64,000 nucleotides of DNA from JBBRHQ01 sp963738305 (GCA_963738305.1 CAVTVU010000001.1:1364001-1428000), one strand, 5' to 3'. Shown: positions 13,698 to 22,856, counted from the first letter of the stretch. The notes: generated from the letters alone by a model not told the origin. Made by a program: numbers and translations.

Positions 13698-14062
13698 GTG
13701 TCGCCGCGAGACCCTGAAGCTGGCCGGGATCGGGACCGCCGCGGGCGCGTTCAGCGGCCTGTTCGGCGTCGGCGGGCGGCACGGTCATCGTGCCGCTGCT
13801 GATCCTCCTCTGCGGCTACGGCGAGCGCCTGGCGACCGGGACGAGCCTGGCGGCGATCGTCCTCGTCGGCGCGCTCGGCGCCCTGGCCCAGGGCGGGATC
13901 TACGGCAACGTCGCCCTCGGCACCGGGCTCTGGCTGGCGGTGCCGGCCGTCGTCGGCGTCCTCGCCGGGACGGCGCTCCAGCAGCGGATCCCCCAGCGCG
14001 CGGTCTCGCTGCTGTTCGCGGTCCTGCTGATCGCCGTGGCGATCGAGCTGGTCGTCTCGTGA
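13698..14062 (+). CDS. TauE/SafE (DUF81) permease, N-terminal half
   Basis: Reads LKLAGIGTAAGAFSGLFGVGGGTVIVPLLILL, the TauE/SafE opening with its GxGGG loop, then TGTSLAAIVLVGALGALAQG and two more helices, ending IAVAIELVVS. At about 120 residues it is exactly one of the two repeats that make up a normal 250-270 residue TauE/SafE exporter. The stop overlaps the GTG of the second half (GTGA at 14059-14062), so two separate chains are translated in tandem. Frame breaks lie near 13705 and 13778. Predicted role is membrane transport of a sulfur-containing or organic anion; the substrate is unknown. Confidence 0.75.
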
Positions 14063-14452
14063 GCGAGCTGCTGGCCGCGCTCCTCGCGGTCGCCGGCGGC
14101 CTCGCCGGCGGGCTGGTCGGCGTCGGCGGCGGCATCCTCTTCGTCCCGCGATGACGATCTTCCTCGACCTGGGCCAGGTCCGGGCGGAGTCGACCTCGCT
14201 GCTGATGATCGTCATCGTCGCCCTGGTCGGCGCCTACCGCCAGCACGGCTACGGCAACGTGCGTCTCGCGCGATGCGGCTCGTGATCGGCGTCCTCTCGC
14301 CGCTCGGCGTCCTGGCCGGCGTGGTGGTCGCCAACACGGTCCCCGAGCGGGCGCTGAAGCTGGCCTTCGCCGCCCTGGCGCTGTTCTTCGCCGTCCAGCT
14401 CGACCCGGCGGGCGCTGCGGGCCACGGCGACCCGGGGAGCGCTAGAGAGTGA
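14059..14452 (+). CDS. TauE/SafE (DUF81) permease, C-terminal half
   Basis: GTG at 14059 overlaps the previous stop. The product LLAALLAVAGGLAGGLVGVGGGILFVP repeats the GVGGG loop of the first half. AESTSLLMIVIVALVGAYRQ, LVIGVLSPLGVLAGVVVANTV and LKLAFAALALFFAVQL follow, giving four helices in all. Breaks near 14149 and 14270 need bridging. The two halves presumably pair in the membrane to form one permease, an arrangement inferred from the internal repeat of the family. The stop overlaps the GTG of the release factor-like gene (GTGA at 14449-14452). Confidence 0.72.
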
Positions 14453-14868
14453 CCGACCGGCTCCGGGTCAATCACCGCCTGGCGATCCCGCTGAGCGAGA
14501 TCGAGCTGCGGGCCAGCCGCTCCTCCGGGCCGGGGGGGCAGCACGCGAACGTCACCGCGTCGCGGATCGAGGCGGTCTTCGACGTCGAGGCCTCCGCTAG
14601 CCTCTCCGCCCCAGCAGCGGGCCCGGCTCATCCAGCGGCACGGGCGCCGGGTGATTGCGGTCGCCCAGGACGCCCGCAGCCAGGCGCGCAACCGCCAGCT
14701 GGCGCTGGAGCGGCTGGGGGCGAAGCTGCGCGCAGGCGCTGGCGACGCCGAAGCCGCGGCGGAAGACACGACCGAGCCGCGCGCTCCGCCGAACGGCGGC
14801 GCGAGCAGAAGCAGCGCGCCTCGGCCCGCAAGCGCGAGCGCCGCCGTCCCGACCCGGGCGATTACTGA
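14449..14868 (+). CDS. arfB: Alternative ribosome-rescue factor / peptidyl-tRNA hydrolase (ArfB, YaeJ family)
   Basis: About 137 residues. The catalytic GGQ motif is in SGPGGQHANVTASRIE near residue 25, preceded by HRLAIPLSEIELRAS. The C-terminus is strongly basic (KPRRKTRPSRA, QKQRASARKRERRRP), as in ArfB, where a basic tail enters the empty mRNA channel of stalled ribosomes. Its length excludes a full release factor because there is no codon-recognition domain. Frame breaks near 14612, 14731 and 14785 are bridged. It shares a GTGA overlap with the permease gene, probably by operon packing rather than function. Confidence 0.87.
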   Translation: MTDRLRVNHRLAIPLSEIELRASRSSGPGGQHANVTASRIEAVFDVEASASLSAPAAGPAHPAARAPGDCGRPGRPQPGAQPPAGAGAAGGEAARRRWRRRSRGGRHDRAARSAERRREQKQRASARKRERRRPDPGDY

Positions 14869-14895
14869 TCGCGCAGCATCGTCTAGGCTCAGACC

Positions 14896-15769
14896 GTGGA
14901 GCCGCTGGTCTGGGAAGAGGGCGATCTGCCGCAGCTGCGCGCGCCGATGCTCGTCTGCGCCTTCCGCGGGTGGAACGACGCCGCGGCCGCCGCCTCGACC
15001 GCGCTGGAGGCGGTCGCCGGCTCGCTCGACGCCGAGGTCGTCGCCCAACTCGACCCCGAGGAGTTCTTCGACTTCCAGGCCAACAGGCCGACGATCACGC
15101 TGACCGAAGGGCAGACCCGCCACATCGAGTGGCCGGAGAACACCCTGCTCGCCGCGCACGCTCCCAGCGCCGAGCGGGACCTCCTACTCCTCGACGGGAC
15201 CGAGCCCAACCTGCGCTGGCGCACCTTCGCCGACTCGGTCGCGGGCGCCGCCGGCAAGCTCGGAGTGAGACACCGTGATCACTCTCGGAGCCCTGCTGGC
15301 GGAGGTCTCCCACACCCTGCCGGTGCCGATCACCGGCCTCGCGTCCGACGAGGAGCTGGTCGACGAGCTGGAGCTACAGCGCTCCAACTATGAGGGCCCG
15401 ACCGGGATCGTCGGGGTCGTCCACGACTCCTGCCGCCGCGCCGGGATGAAGTCGGCCTCGCTGTGGGCAGCAGTCCCGCACTACGTAGCCGCAGTGCCGA
15501 ACCCGAAGGCCGCGTTGGCGCTGCTGCGGCGCCTCGAGGGTCTCACGGGGGTCGCCGTGGACGCCGGCGCGCTCGAGGACGAGACCGCGAGCTACGAGGA
15601 GCAGGTCGGGCGGGCCGTCGCCGCCAACCCCGAGATCGAGGAGCTGGTCGCCCGGATCGAGGAGGAGCAGGCCAGCGCCCCCGAAGGCGAGGAGGAGATG
15701 CCCTCGGGCGACTCGCTAGCCCGCGACTTCCAGCGCTTCCTGCAGCAGCGCGGCGACGACGCCAATTGA
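14896..15769 (+). CDS. PAC2 family (proteasome-assembly-chaperone-like) protein
   Basis: About 290 residues from GTG 14896. It begins LVWEEGDLPQLRAPMLVCAFRGWNDAA, the PAC2 opening with FxGWND, followed by FFDFQANRPTI and, after one frame break near 15268 (an extra C in GAGACACC), ITLGALLAEVSHTLPVPITG and YEGPTGIVGVVHDSCRRAGM. The tail is acidic and coiled (EIEELVARIEEEQ). Actinobacterial PAC2 proteins are common and conserved, but their role is not settled; a link to proteasome assembly is by homology only. No proteasome gene is in the window. Confidence 0.85.
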
Positions 15770-15861
15770 CCCCCCGCCGCGCTCGCCGCGGTTCAGCGCG
15801 GGCTCAGCCGAGGCGGCCTTGCTCGCAGAGTCGCCGCAGACCTGCTCACGGTCGGCGAAGT

Positions 15862-15892
15862 GTGACATTACGAGTGCTACCATGACATCATG
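15862..15892 (+). promoter_or_regulatory. Possible leaderless promoter of the toxin-antitoxin operon
   Basis: TACCAT at 15878-15883 fits a -10 element and lies 6 bases before the ATG at 15890. No Shine-Dalgarno sequence precedes the ATG, so transcription would begin at or next to the start codon. The flanking GTGACAT and ATGACAT repeats could bind the ribbon-helix-helix antitoxin. No good -35 is visible. Confidence 0.3.
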
Positions 15893-16189
15893 CGTCAGAT
15901 CACCCTGCGGGTCCCGGATGAGGTTGCGTCTGATCTGAAGCGAGAGGCGGCGCGCGAAGGACGAAGCGTCAACTCCCTGGCGATCCACGTGTTGCGCTCG
16001 GCCTTCGACCCTGAGTACTCCGGGGACGGTGTCGAGCGAACCCGTGAGCGGCTCCGCCGTGCGGGGCTGCTGATGGAACTGAAGCCCTACCGGGGCGAGC
16101 GGCCAAGCGACGAGGAGTTCGCGAGAGCCCGCAGAGAGGCCGGCAAGGGGAAACCTCTGTCCGACTACATCTCCGAGGACCGCGGTTGA
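15890..16189 (+). CDS. Ribbon-helix-helix antitoxin (VapB/FitA-like)
   Basis: 99 residues. The N-terminus MRQITLRVPDEVASDLKREA with GRSVNSLAIHVLRSAF is a classic ribbon-helix-helix DNA-binding fold (beta strand, two helices) of FitA-type antitoxins. The C-terminal part (SDEEFARARREAGKGKPLSDYI) would wrap the toxin. It overlaps the PIN toxin gene by TTGA, which gives coupled translation and stoichiometric control. In this family the antitoxin alone or with the toxin represses its own promoter (known), so regulation is probably autogenous. Confidence 0.85.
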   Translation: MRQITLRVPDEVASDLKREAAREGRSVNSLAIHVLRSAFDPEYSGDGVERTRERLRRAGLLMELKPYRGERPSDEEFARARREAGKGKPLSDYISEDRG

Positions 16190-16629
16190 CAGTCTTCGCC
16201 GATTCCTCGGCGCTGGTCAAGCTCTACGTGGACGAAGCCGGCGCTGCCGAGGTGCGTTCCCTCCACGACCTGATCGTTTCGGTGCTGGCCAGGGTCGAGG
16301 TGGCGGCGGCGATCTGGCGAAAGACCCGCGTTTCGGAGATGCGCGGCCAGGCCGCCGCGGGACTGCGGGCTCGATTCGAATCCGACCTTGCCGGCACGCC
16401 GGATTCACCGCCGCGCTTCAGCGTCACCCCAGTCAGTGATGGCATCCTCACCGATGCAGCGAACCTCACCGGCACCCGAGCCCTGCGTGCCTACGACGCG
16501 GTTCACCTGTCCAGCGCCCTCGCGGCGCAGGCCGCAGACCCCTCCTGCAGGACCTTCGCCTGCTTCGACCGCAACCTGCGCGACGCCGCGGCCGTTGAAG
16601 GCTTCGCGCTGCTGCCTGCGCTGCTCTGA
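16186..16629 (+). CDS. vapC: PIN-domain ribonuclease toxin (VapC family)
   Basis: 147 residues from a TTG at 16186 overlapping the antitoxin stop. The PIN-domain acidic residues are visible: Asp6 in FADSSALVKLYVDE, Glu in ARVEVAAAIW, Asp in YDAVHLSSALA and Asp in FACFDRNLRDAA, which would hold Mg2+. VapC toxins cleave tRNA or rRNA and stop translation when the antitoxin is degraded (known). The gene is intact, unlike many of its neighbours. It ends 9 bases from the convergent helicase gene. Confidence 0.88.
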   Translation: MTVFADSSALVKLYVDEAGAAEVRSLHDLIVSVLARVEVAAAIWRKTRVSEMRGQAAAGLRARFESDLAGTPDSPPRFSVTPVSDGILTDAANLTGTRALRAYDAVHLSSALAAQAADPSCRTFACFDRNLRDAAAVEGFALLPALL

Positions 16630-16638
16630 CGCCTTCCC

Positions 16639-19600
16639 TCAACTCTCCGCCGCCGGGCAGATCAGCCGGTAGTCGCACCAGCTGCACACGGTCGGCGAAG
16701 GCCGTGGCTCGAAGTCCTGGCTCATGATCCCCTCGCCCACGCTCAACACGGTGCGCTCCACCCGCTCGGCGTCGTCGGAGGCGGCCTCGACGGCGACCTT
16801 CTCCGCATCGAGGACGTAGTAGTAGCTGCCGGTCGCGGCCTCGAGATCCCATGCCTCCCGGGCCGCCAGCCGGTAGAGCGCGAGCTGGAGGTCCTCGGCC
16901 AGCTGCGCCTTGGTCCGGCGCTCGCCGGTCTTGTAGTCGATCAGCTCATGCCGCCCGTCGGGCAGCCGGTCGACGCGGTCGACGCGGCCGCGGAGGTGGT
17001 GGGGACCGATCTGGAAGTCGAACTTCCGCTCCAGCCAGATCGGCTCCGCATCGGAGCTGCGCTCGCGCTCCCAGTAGCGCCGCATGGCCTCACGGGCGCG
17101 GTCGCGGAACTGGAGCTCGTCGTCTGAGCTGCCGAAGCCCGAGCGCCGCCAGCCTGCCTCGAACAGCCGCATCAGCCGCCGCAGGCCCTCGCTCGGCGTC
17201 GGGCTCGGAGCGCTGTCGCTCCTTGTGGAAGCGCTCGAGCACGTTGTGGATGAGGATGCCGAAGCGCTGGTTGATCGTCGGCTCCTGCGGGATGCCGAAG
17301 ACACGGGCGAACTTGTACTTGAGCGGGCAGGTGAGGTAGAGGTCGAGGTCGGAGGCCGAGAGCTTCAGGCCCTCGCCGCGGCGGGGCAGGAAGGCCTCCA
17401 GCGAGGGCTCGTCGCGAGCCGCGATCAGCTCCCGGCGACGGCCCCGCTCGCGCTCCTCGTCGAGCAGGTACTCGTCGAGCGAGGAGGCGTCGAGCTCGGC
17501 CTGCTGCTCCGGGGTGGCGACCTGCCGCAGCAGTCCGTTGATCGCCTCGATCGCGTCGGCGGTCGGCTCGTTGCCGGGCCGCTGCGCCAGCGCTGCAAGC
17601 TTGATCAGCTCGAGGTGGCGGGCGATCGCGCGGTTGACGTCGATCGCGGTGTCAAGGCGCGGCTCGGAGAGCTCGCGCCCGGCCTTCCAGGAGCCCTCGA
17701 GGACCTCGTCGCGCAGCATCCGGTAGGTGGCGTGCAGGCCCTCGGCCGGGCCGAACAGCTCCTCCTCGTGGATCTCCTCGCTCGCCCCGAGCACGGTGCG
17801 CGCCTCCTCGTAGAGGGGCGAGGGGCGGGTGGGGCCGTCGCGGTCGCGCTCGACCCAGGAGAGCACGAGGCCCGAGCGGGCCCGGGTCATCGCGATGTGC
17901 AGGGCCCGGCGCCGTCGCGCCACGGCCGCCGCCGTCCCGTTCTCCGGCGGCGCGCTCGCCGAGCAGCTCGGGCGGGACCGCGGGGCCCCGGCGCGTTCGG
18001 CGCGTCGGTGCGCTCCAGGCCGAGGACGTAGACGTGGTCGAACTCGAGCCCCTTGGCGTCGGCCAGGGCGATCACCTGGACCGAGCCCGGGGCCGGGCGG
18101 CTCGTCCCCCGCCGCCAAGCTCGACCCCGGCGTCGGCGACGGCGCTCAGATAGCGGACGAAGTCGCGGGTCGAGGCCTGCGGCTCGCGCCGGGTCCAGGC
18201 CGCGGCCAGCTCCGCCAGCCGCGAGAGGCTGAGCAGCCGCTCGGCGGCCTCGGGCGCGCGGCGAAGAGGCGCTGGCGGCGCAGGCCGACCCGCTCGATCA
18301 GCCGCCGCACGAAGACGTCGGCGCGGCGCTCCTCCATCGCCGCCGAGGCGGCCCGGTAGAGCTTCAGGAAGCCCTGGATCCGCTCGCGCGCCTCGGGCCG
18401 GATCTGCGGGCTCTCCAGCGCCGCCTCGCAGGCCGAGACCATGTCGAGCTTGCGCCGGCGGGCGATCGTCGTCAGCCGGGCCAGGTCGACCGAGCGCAGC
18501 TCGACCGGGGGCCGGGTCAGCGCCCGCGCCGCCGCGGCGGAGTCGTCGGGGTCGGCGAGGACCCGCAGCCAGGCGACCGCGTCGCGGACCTCGGGGCGGC
18601 GGAAGAGCGCCGCCGGGCCCGCCAGGTGGAAGGGGATGCTGCGCTCCTCCATCGCCGCGGCCACCGCGCTGCCCCGGCGCGAGGGCTCGTCGACGATCAC
18701 GCAGACCGACTGCGGGGCGAGCCCCCCGGCGACCAGGTGCTCGACCTCGCGCGCGACCGCCTGCGCCTGGGCGCGCTCGTTGCGCGAGCGCCAGAAGCGC
18801 ACGCCGGCGTCGGCGTCCTCGGCCCGGCCCGGCTTCTCGAGGCGATCGGCGATCGCCGCGACGACGGCGCGGGCGGCGTCCATCACCTCGCTCCCGCCGC
18901 GCAGGCAGCGCTCGAGCACGACCACGTCGGCCTCGGGGTGGACCTCGCGGAACCATGCGGCGGCGCGCGGTCCCGGGACCGCGCGTCGCCTGGTCGTCGT
19001 CGAGCGCGCCGAGCAGGTTGGCGTTCTCCAGCGCCGAGCTCCGCGAGGATCGCCCAGCGGGCGAGGGTCGCGTCCTCCAGCTCGTCGACCATCAGCGTAG
19101 CGGAAGCGGGAGGCGATCTCGCGGCGGACGTCGGCGCGGGAGGAGAGCAGGCGCCTGAGGACCAGCGAGACGTCGCCGGAGTCGAGGCTGCCGGCCGCGG
19201 CGAGGATGCGGTCGTGGGCGGCGTAGAGGTCGGCGAACTCGCGCTCGCGCCGCGCCGTCTCGCGCGAGGCCTCGTCGGTCGCGCGCCTGCAGGCGCTCGC
19301 GCGGCGAGCGCGGCGAGCGCCTCGGGCCCGACCGCCTCGGCCTTCAGCGCGTCGATCCGCCGCAGCAGCCGGGCCAGGAGGCCCGGCCGGGTTGCCGCGG
19401 ATCTCGTGGTGGCGCAGCGGCAGCTCCTCGAGGCGGTCGAGGAGCATCGCCAGCCGCTCGGCCGGCCCGAGAACCTCGAAGAACGGGTCGAGCCCGGCCT
19501 CGGCGGAGTAGTCGCCGAGCAGGCGCTCGCCGATCGCCTCCCAGGTGCCGATCCACAGCTCCTCGTAGGGCCCCTCCAGCAGGGTCTCGGCCCGCTCCCG

Positions 19601-19856
19601 CAGCCGCCCGGCGGCGGCGCGCGTCGAGGCGATCACCAGCACCTGCTCGGGGCCGGTGCCCTCGCTCGGCGAGCCGGGCCAGGCGCCGGGCGAGCACCTC
19701 GGTCTTGCCGGTCCCGGCGGCGCCGATCACCAGCAGCGGGCCCTCGCCGTGCTCGACCGCGAGGCGCTGCGCGTCGCTCAGCTCCCCGCCTTCCGCGCTC
19801 CCCGGCGCCTCGCGATCGAGGCGGGCAGAGCTGGAATCCGGCGCGGCGGCAGGCAC
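16639..19856 (-). CDS. UvrD/PcrA-type DNA helicase with C-terminal PD-(D/E)XK nuclease (AddB/RecB-like)
   Basis: About 1,070 residues after bridging. The N-terminus has LSDAQRLAVEHGEGPLLVIG and Walker A GAAGTGKTEVLARRLA. LVIASTRAAAGRLRERAETL, IGTWEAIGERLLGDYSAEAG and the Walker B-like MVDELEDATLARW follow. LHIAMTRARSGLVLSW is helicase motif VI. The C-terminal nuclease reads FGILIHNVLERFHKE, GRVDRVDRLPDGRHELIDYKTG (Asp...Asp-x-Lys) and CSWCDYRLICP, cysteines that probably hold an Fe-S cluster with an upstream Cys. Role: double-strand break end processing, inferred. No partner AddA is in the window. Breaks are frequent between 17200 and 19680. The GTG at 19856 is the first good start, divergent from the phosphatase. 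Confidence 0.85.
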
Positions 19857-19897
19857 GCCAGAAAGCTACCGGGCCGCACTGATCGCGCCCGCGTAGC

Positions 19898-20775
19898 ATG
19901 GACTGGGTGAGCGAGGAACCGGCAGCGCGGGCCCCGAGACGGCACCGGAGGCCCTCGGCGAGGACTGGCTGGCCGTTTGCCGGCGGGCCGTCGCCGCCCA
20001 GCGGTCGATCTTCGACGAGGTGCGCGGGATCGACGAGCGCACCGTCTATGACGGCATCGGCGAGGGCGGCGACCACGCGCTGGTGATCGACCGCCGCTGC
20101 GGAGGACGCGGTCTTCGAGCAGCTCGAGGCCCTCGGCGCGGACGGCGCCTCCTTCACGGCGATCTCCGAGGAGCGCGGCGAGGTCGCGATCGGCGGGGGT
20201 GGCGAGGTGCGGGTGGTGATCGACCCGATCGACGGCTCGCTGAACGCCCGCCGCCACCTGCCCTCGCTTCAGCCTCAGCTTCGCCGTCGCCTCGGGCCCG
20301 AGCATGGCCGACGTCGAGTTCGGCTACGTCTATGACTTCGGCGCGGGCGAGGAGTTCCACGCGTGGCGCGGCCGCGGCGCCTTCCTCGACGGCGAGCCGC
20401 TCTCCACCCGTCGCGCGGACGCGACTGGTCGTCGTCGGGCTGGAGTCGGCCAAGCCCGAGCTGGCGCTGCCGGCCCTCGAAGAGCTGGCCGGCCAGGTCT
20501 ACCGGGTGCGCGTGATCGGCTCGATCGCGATCACGCTCTGCTACGTCGCGGCCGGCCGTCTGGACGGCATGATCAGCCTCCGGGCCTGCCGCTCGGTGGA
20601 CGCAGCGGCGGCGCAGCTGATCGTGCGCGAGGCGGGGGCCGAGGTCGGGTTCGGGAACGACGATCTGAGGAGCGCCGGTCTGGGGCTCGACCAGCGCTAC
20701 CCGGTCAGCGCGGCGGCGAGCGGCGAGGGGCTCGCGGTCCTGCGCTCTGCCCAGCGGGCGGGTGAGCCGGGTTGA
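19898..20775 (+). CDS. Inositol monophosphatase family phosphatase
   Basis: About 290 residues. The metal-binding motifs of the Li+-sensitive phosphatase superfamily are present: SEERGEVAI (Glu), VVIDPIDGSLNARR (DPIDGS) and, near the C-terminus, LRACRSVDAAAAQLIVREAGAEV in place of the usual WDxAAG, with Asp kept. The substrate could be inositol phosphate, fructose-1,6-bisphosphate or a related sugar phosphate; sequence does not decide. Breaks near 20103, 20270 and 20420 are bridged. Its stop overlaps a TTG of the next frame, so the pair is probably cotranscribed. Confidence 0.83.
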
Positions 20776-20822
20776 CGGCGTCTGCTGCGAGGCCGGCCCG
20801 GGGCGGCTCTACCGAGGGTTCG

Positions 20823-21870
20823 ATGATCGACTGGGCCCTCGCCGGGCGGGTCGCCCGTGGCCTGGCCGGCAACGGGACCGGGAAGCGCTCGGTCCGCCGT
20901 GCCGAGCTGCGTCGCGCTTCGCGCGGCAGCGTCGGCCTGGTGCGGGACTTCACCGGGCTCGAGACCAAGGGCCGGCTGCCGTCGGTGGAGGTTGTCGACC
21001 GCCCTGAGTGGATCGAGGCCAACATCGACTTCCCTGCGTGGCATGTCGGGCCAGGTCGAGGCGGAGTTCGCCCGCTCGATCGAGGCGCCGGGGCCGCTCG
21101 GGCCGGTCCTGCGATCGCTGGCGGGCGCCGCCGCCGGGGTCGAGATGGGGGTGATCAGCGGCTTTCTCGCCCGACGCGTGCTGGGCCAGTACGACGTGGC
21201 GCTGATCGGCCCCTCGCGACCGCCGCGGCTGCTCTTCGTGGCCCCCAACCTGGCCGAGGCGCAGAGGAGTCTCGAGGCCGACCGGGACACCTTCCTGCGC
21301 TGGATCGCGATCCACGAGGCGACCCATGTCGTCCAGTTCAGCGCCGTGCCCTGGCTGCGCGAGCACATCGGCGGGATCGGCGAGCAGCTCCTCAGCGGCG
21401 CCTTCACGCAGATCAGCACGCGGGAGCTGGCGTCCGCGGCGCGGCGCCTCCTCCAGCCCGACCCGCGTCGGCTGGTCGAGGCGATCCGGCGAGGCGAGTG
21501 GACCTCCCCGTTCCTGAGCCTGCCCCGCCGCCGCCTGCTCGGCCGCCTGCAGGCGACGATGTCGGTCGTCGAGGGCTACTCCGAGCACGTCATGGACGGG
21601 GTGGGCGATCGGCTCGACCCGGCCTACGCCCGGCTGCGCGAGCGTCTCGAGGCCCGGCGGGCCGGGCGCGATCCGCTCGAGGCGCTGCTCTCGCGGCTGT
21701 TCGGGATGGAGATCAAGATGCGCCAGTACCGCCTCGGCAAGGCGTTCTGCGACGAGGTCGCCGAGCGGCGCGGGATCGAGACGCTGAACCTGGTCTGGAG
21801 TGAGCCGGCGGCGCTGCCACGGCCCTCCGAGCTGGACCGCCCCGGCCGCTGGCTCTCCCGCGTCGCCTGA
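20823..21870 (+). CDS. F420-biosynthesis-associated HExxH metalloprotease-like protein (DUF2342/TIGR03624-type)
   Basis: About 348 residues. The start MIDWALAGRVARGLAGNG at 20823 matches the family opening better than an in-frame TTG at 20772. A frame break near 21040 joins this to FARSIEAPGPLGPVLRSLAG. The zinc motif is IHEATHVVQFSAVPWL (HExxH), followed by VVEGYSEHVMDGVGD, where the second-shell Glu/His lie. Members of this family occur in actinobacteria that make coenzyme F420, but proteolytic activity and role are unproven (family knowledge). No other F420 gene is in the window. Probably cotranscribed with the phosphatase upstream. Confidence 0.75.
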
Positions 21871-21900
21871 GCCCCGGCCCCGCTGCCGAGAGTGCAATTT

Positions 21901-21917
21901 CCTCTCATATTGAGAGG
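21901..21917. repeat. Perfect 7-bp hairpin CCTCTCA-TAT-TGAGAGG
   Basis: CCTCTCA and TGAGAGG flank a TAT loop, 30 bases after the metalloprotease stop. No T-run follows, so it is either a weak terminator or a protein-binding site ahead of the repeat-protein gene. Confidence 0.45.
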
Positions 21918-21981
21918 CGAGTGAAGTCTCGCCGGCGGGCTCCGTCCCGTAACCGCGCCATCGTGGGAGGGTACAAACAGG

Positions 21982-22009
21982 TGTTCGTGTATCTGTTACA
22001 CTACGAACA
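21982..22009. promoter_or_regulatory. Inverted repeat TGTTCGT-N14-ACGAACA upstream of the basic repeat protein
   Basis: Seven-base perfect arms at 21982-21988 and 22003-22009 surround an AT-rich centre (TATCTGTTACACT) unlike the GC-rich surroundings. It sits 48 bases before the ATG at 22057, where a promoter and operator would be. The core is GTTCG...CGAAC, the reverse arrangement of an actinobacterial LexA box, so I do not call it an SOS box. Confidence 0.45.
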
Positions 22010-22056
22010 TCCTTAGAGATAAGTAACTTCGACATCACCCAGAGAGGTTGAGGCAA

Positions 22057-22734
22057 ATGGCAACTCAGAATCGCAGCACCAGGACTCAGGCAGAGCGCAA
22101 CAGGACCCAGGCCAAGCGCACCAGGACCCAGGCCAAGACACAGGCCAAGCGCACCAGGACCCAGGCCAAGGGCACGGCGACCAGCGCCCGCCGGACGGCT
22201 CAGAGCACCGCGACGGCTGCCGCGAGCGCCGCGAAGGCCGAGCGCAACCAGGTCGTCCGCGTCGCTGAGACCGCCGTCGACGTCCCGGTTGGCGTCGCCC
22301 TCACCGTCTCCGACCGCGTCAGCGAGCTGGTCGAGCCGTGGACCGACCGCGCTGGGGCCGAGAAGCAGATCAAGGCCTACAGGACCCAGCTGACCCGCCG
22401 CCTGAAGCGCGCCGAGCGCCGGGGCAGCACCGCCCGCCGCAAGGCCAGGACTGAGGCACGGCGGACCCGCACCCGCCTCGAGCGCGAGGTGCGCCGGGTC
22501 GAGCGCGAGGCCCGCAAGAGCCAGCGTCGGGCCGGGACCACCGTGCGGCAGAACCGCCGCAAGGTCGAAACCCAGCTGAGGCGGAACCGCCGCGAGGCCG
22601 AGAAGCAGATCCGCAAGGCCACGAGGCGCGCCGAGAAGGTCCAGGCCGACGTCAGCAAGGTCGTCGAGGACCAGTCCTCGCGCGCCCAGGATCTGGCCGG
22701 CCAGTTCAGCGACCAGGTCGCGTCGCTGCGCTAA
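22057..22734 (+). CDS. Highly basic RTQAK-repeat protein, possibly nucleoid- or granule-associated
   Basis: 225 residues, intact. ATG 22057 follows an AGAGAGGTTGAGG ribosome site. The N-terminal 45 residues are nearly all imperfect repeats of RTQAK (TRTQAKRTRTQAK type), then an Ala/Thr stretch. A short non-basic middle (VVRVAETAVDVPVGVALTVS, then VSELVEPW) could be an amphipathic helix. The second half is one long Arg/Glu/Ala-rich coiled coil with about a third basic residues. The middle resembles HBHA/phasin-like proteins and the tails resemble histone-H1-like nucleoid proteins, so DNA binding or polyester-granule coating are both possible. I cannot assign a family. It stands alone between its own promoter region and three hairpins. 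Confidence 0.7.
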   Translation: MATQNRSTRTQAERNRTQAKRTRTQAKTQAKRTRTQAKGTATSARRTAQSTATAAASAAKAERNQVVRVAETAVDVPVGVALTVSDRVSELVEPWTDRAGAEKQIKAYRTQLTRRLKRAERRGSTARRKARTEARRTRTRLEREVRRVEREARKSQRRAGTTVRQNRRKVETQLRRNRREAEKQIRKATRRAEKVQADVSKVVEDQSSRAQDLAGQFSDQVASLR

Positions 22735-22744
22735 ACCGCTTAAC

Positions 22745-22807
22745 CCGGGCCGCCGTGGAGAGGCGGCCGCCCGGGAGGGTCTGCCGGCACACATACCTCG
22801 CCGGCAG
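22745..22807 (+). other. Two consecutive GC-rich hairpins after the repeat protein
   Basis: CCCGGGCCGCC (from 22745) faces GGCGGCCGCCCGGG (ending about 22775), giving a strong imperfect stem. Directly after it CTGCCGGC (22781-22788) pairs perfectly with GCCGGCAG (22800-22807). They begin a few bases after the stop codon and precede the terminator at 22830, so the 3' end of this transcript would be unusually structured. Confidence 0.45.
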
Positions 22808-22829
22808 AAGCAACACCCTCTCCTCCCCG

Positions 22830-22856
22830 CCAACCGCCCCCTCGTGGGGCGGTTGG
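22830..22856. terminator. Rho-independent-type terminator, 11-bp perfect stem
   Basis: CCAACCGCCCC (22830-22840), loop CTCGT, GGGGCGGTTGG (22846-22856), then CCTATTT. The stem is perfect. It lies between the repeat-protein gene and the convergent ATPase gene, so it can serve both strands. The T-tract is short, as usual in high-GC actinobacteria. Confidence 0.7.

Noticed and set aside
21982..22009. LexA/SOS box upstream of the repeat protein
   Set aside because: The actinobacterial box is CGAAC-N4-GTTCG; here the half-sites are in the opposite order and 14 bases apart.
22070..22180. CRISPR-like short repeats
   Set aside because: The repeats are in-frame codons for RTQAK inside a gene, are only 12-18 bases long, and have no spacers.
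20950..22833. 627-codon minus-strand frame
   Set aside because: It runs antisense to the metalloprotease, the repeat protein and their spacer. Low-complexity composition typical of high-GC shadows.
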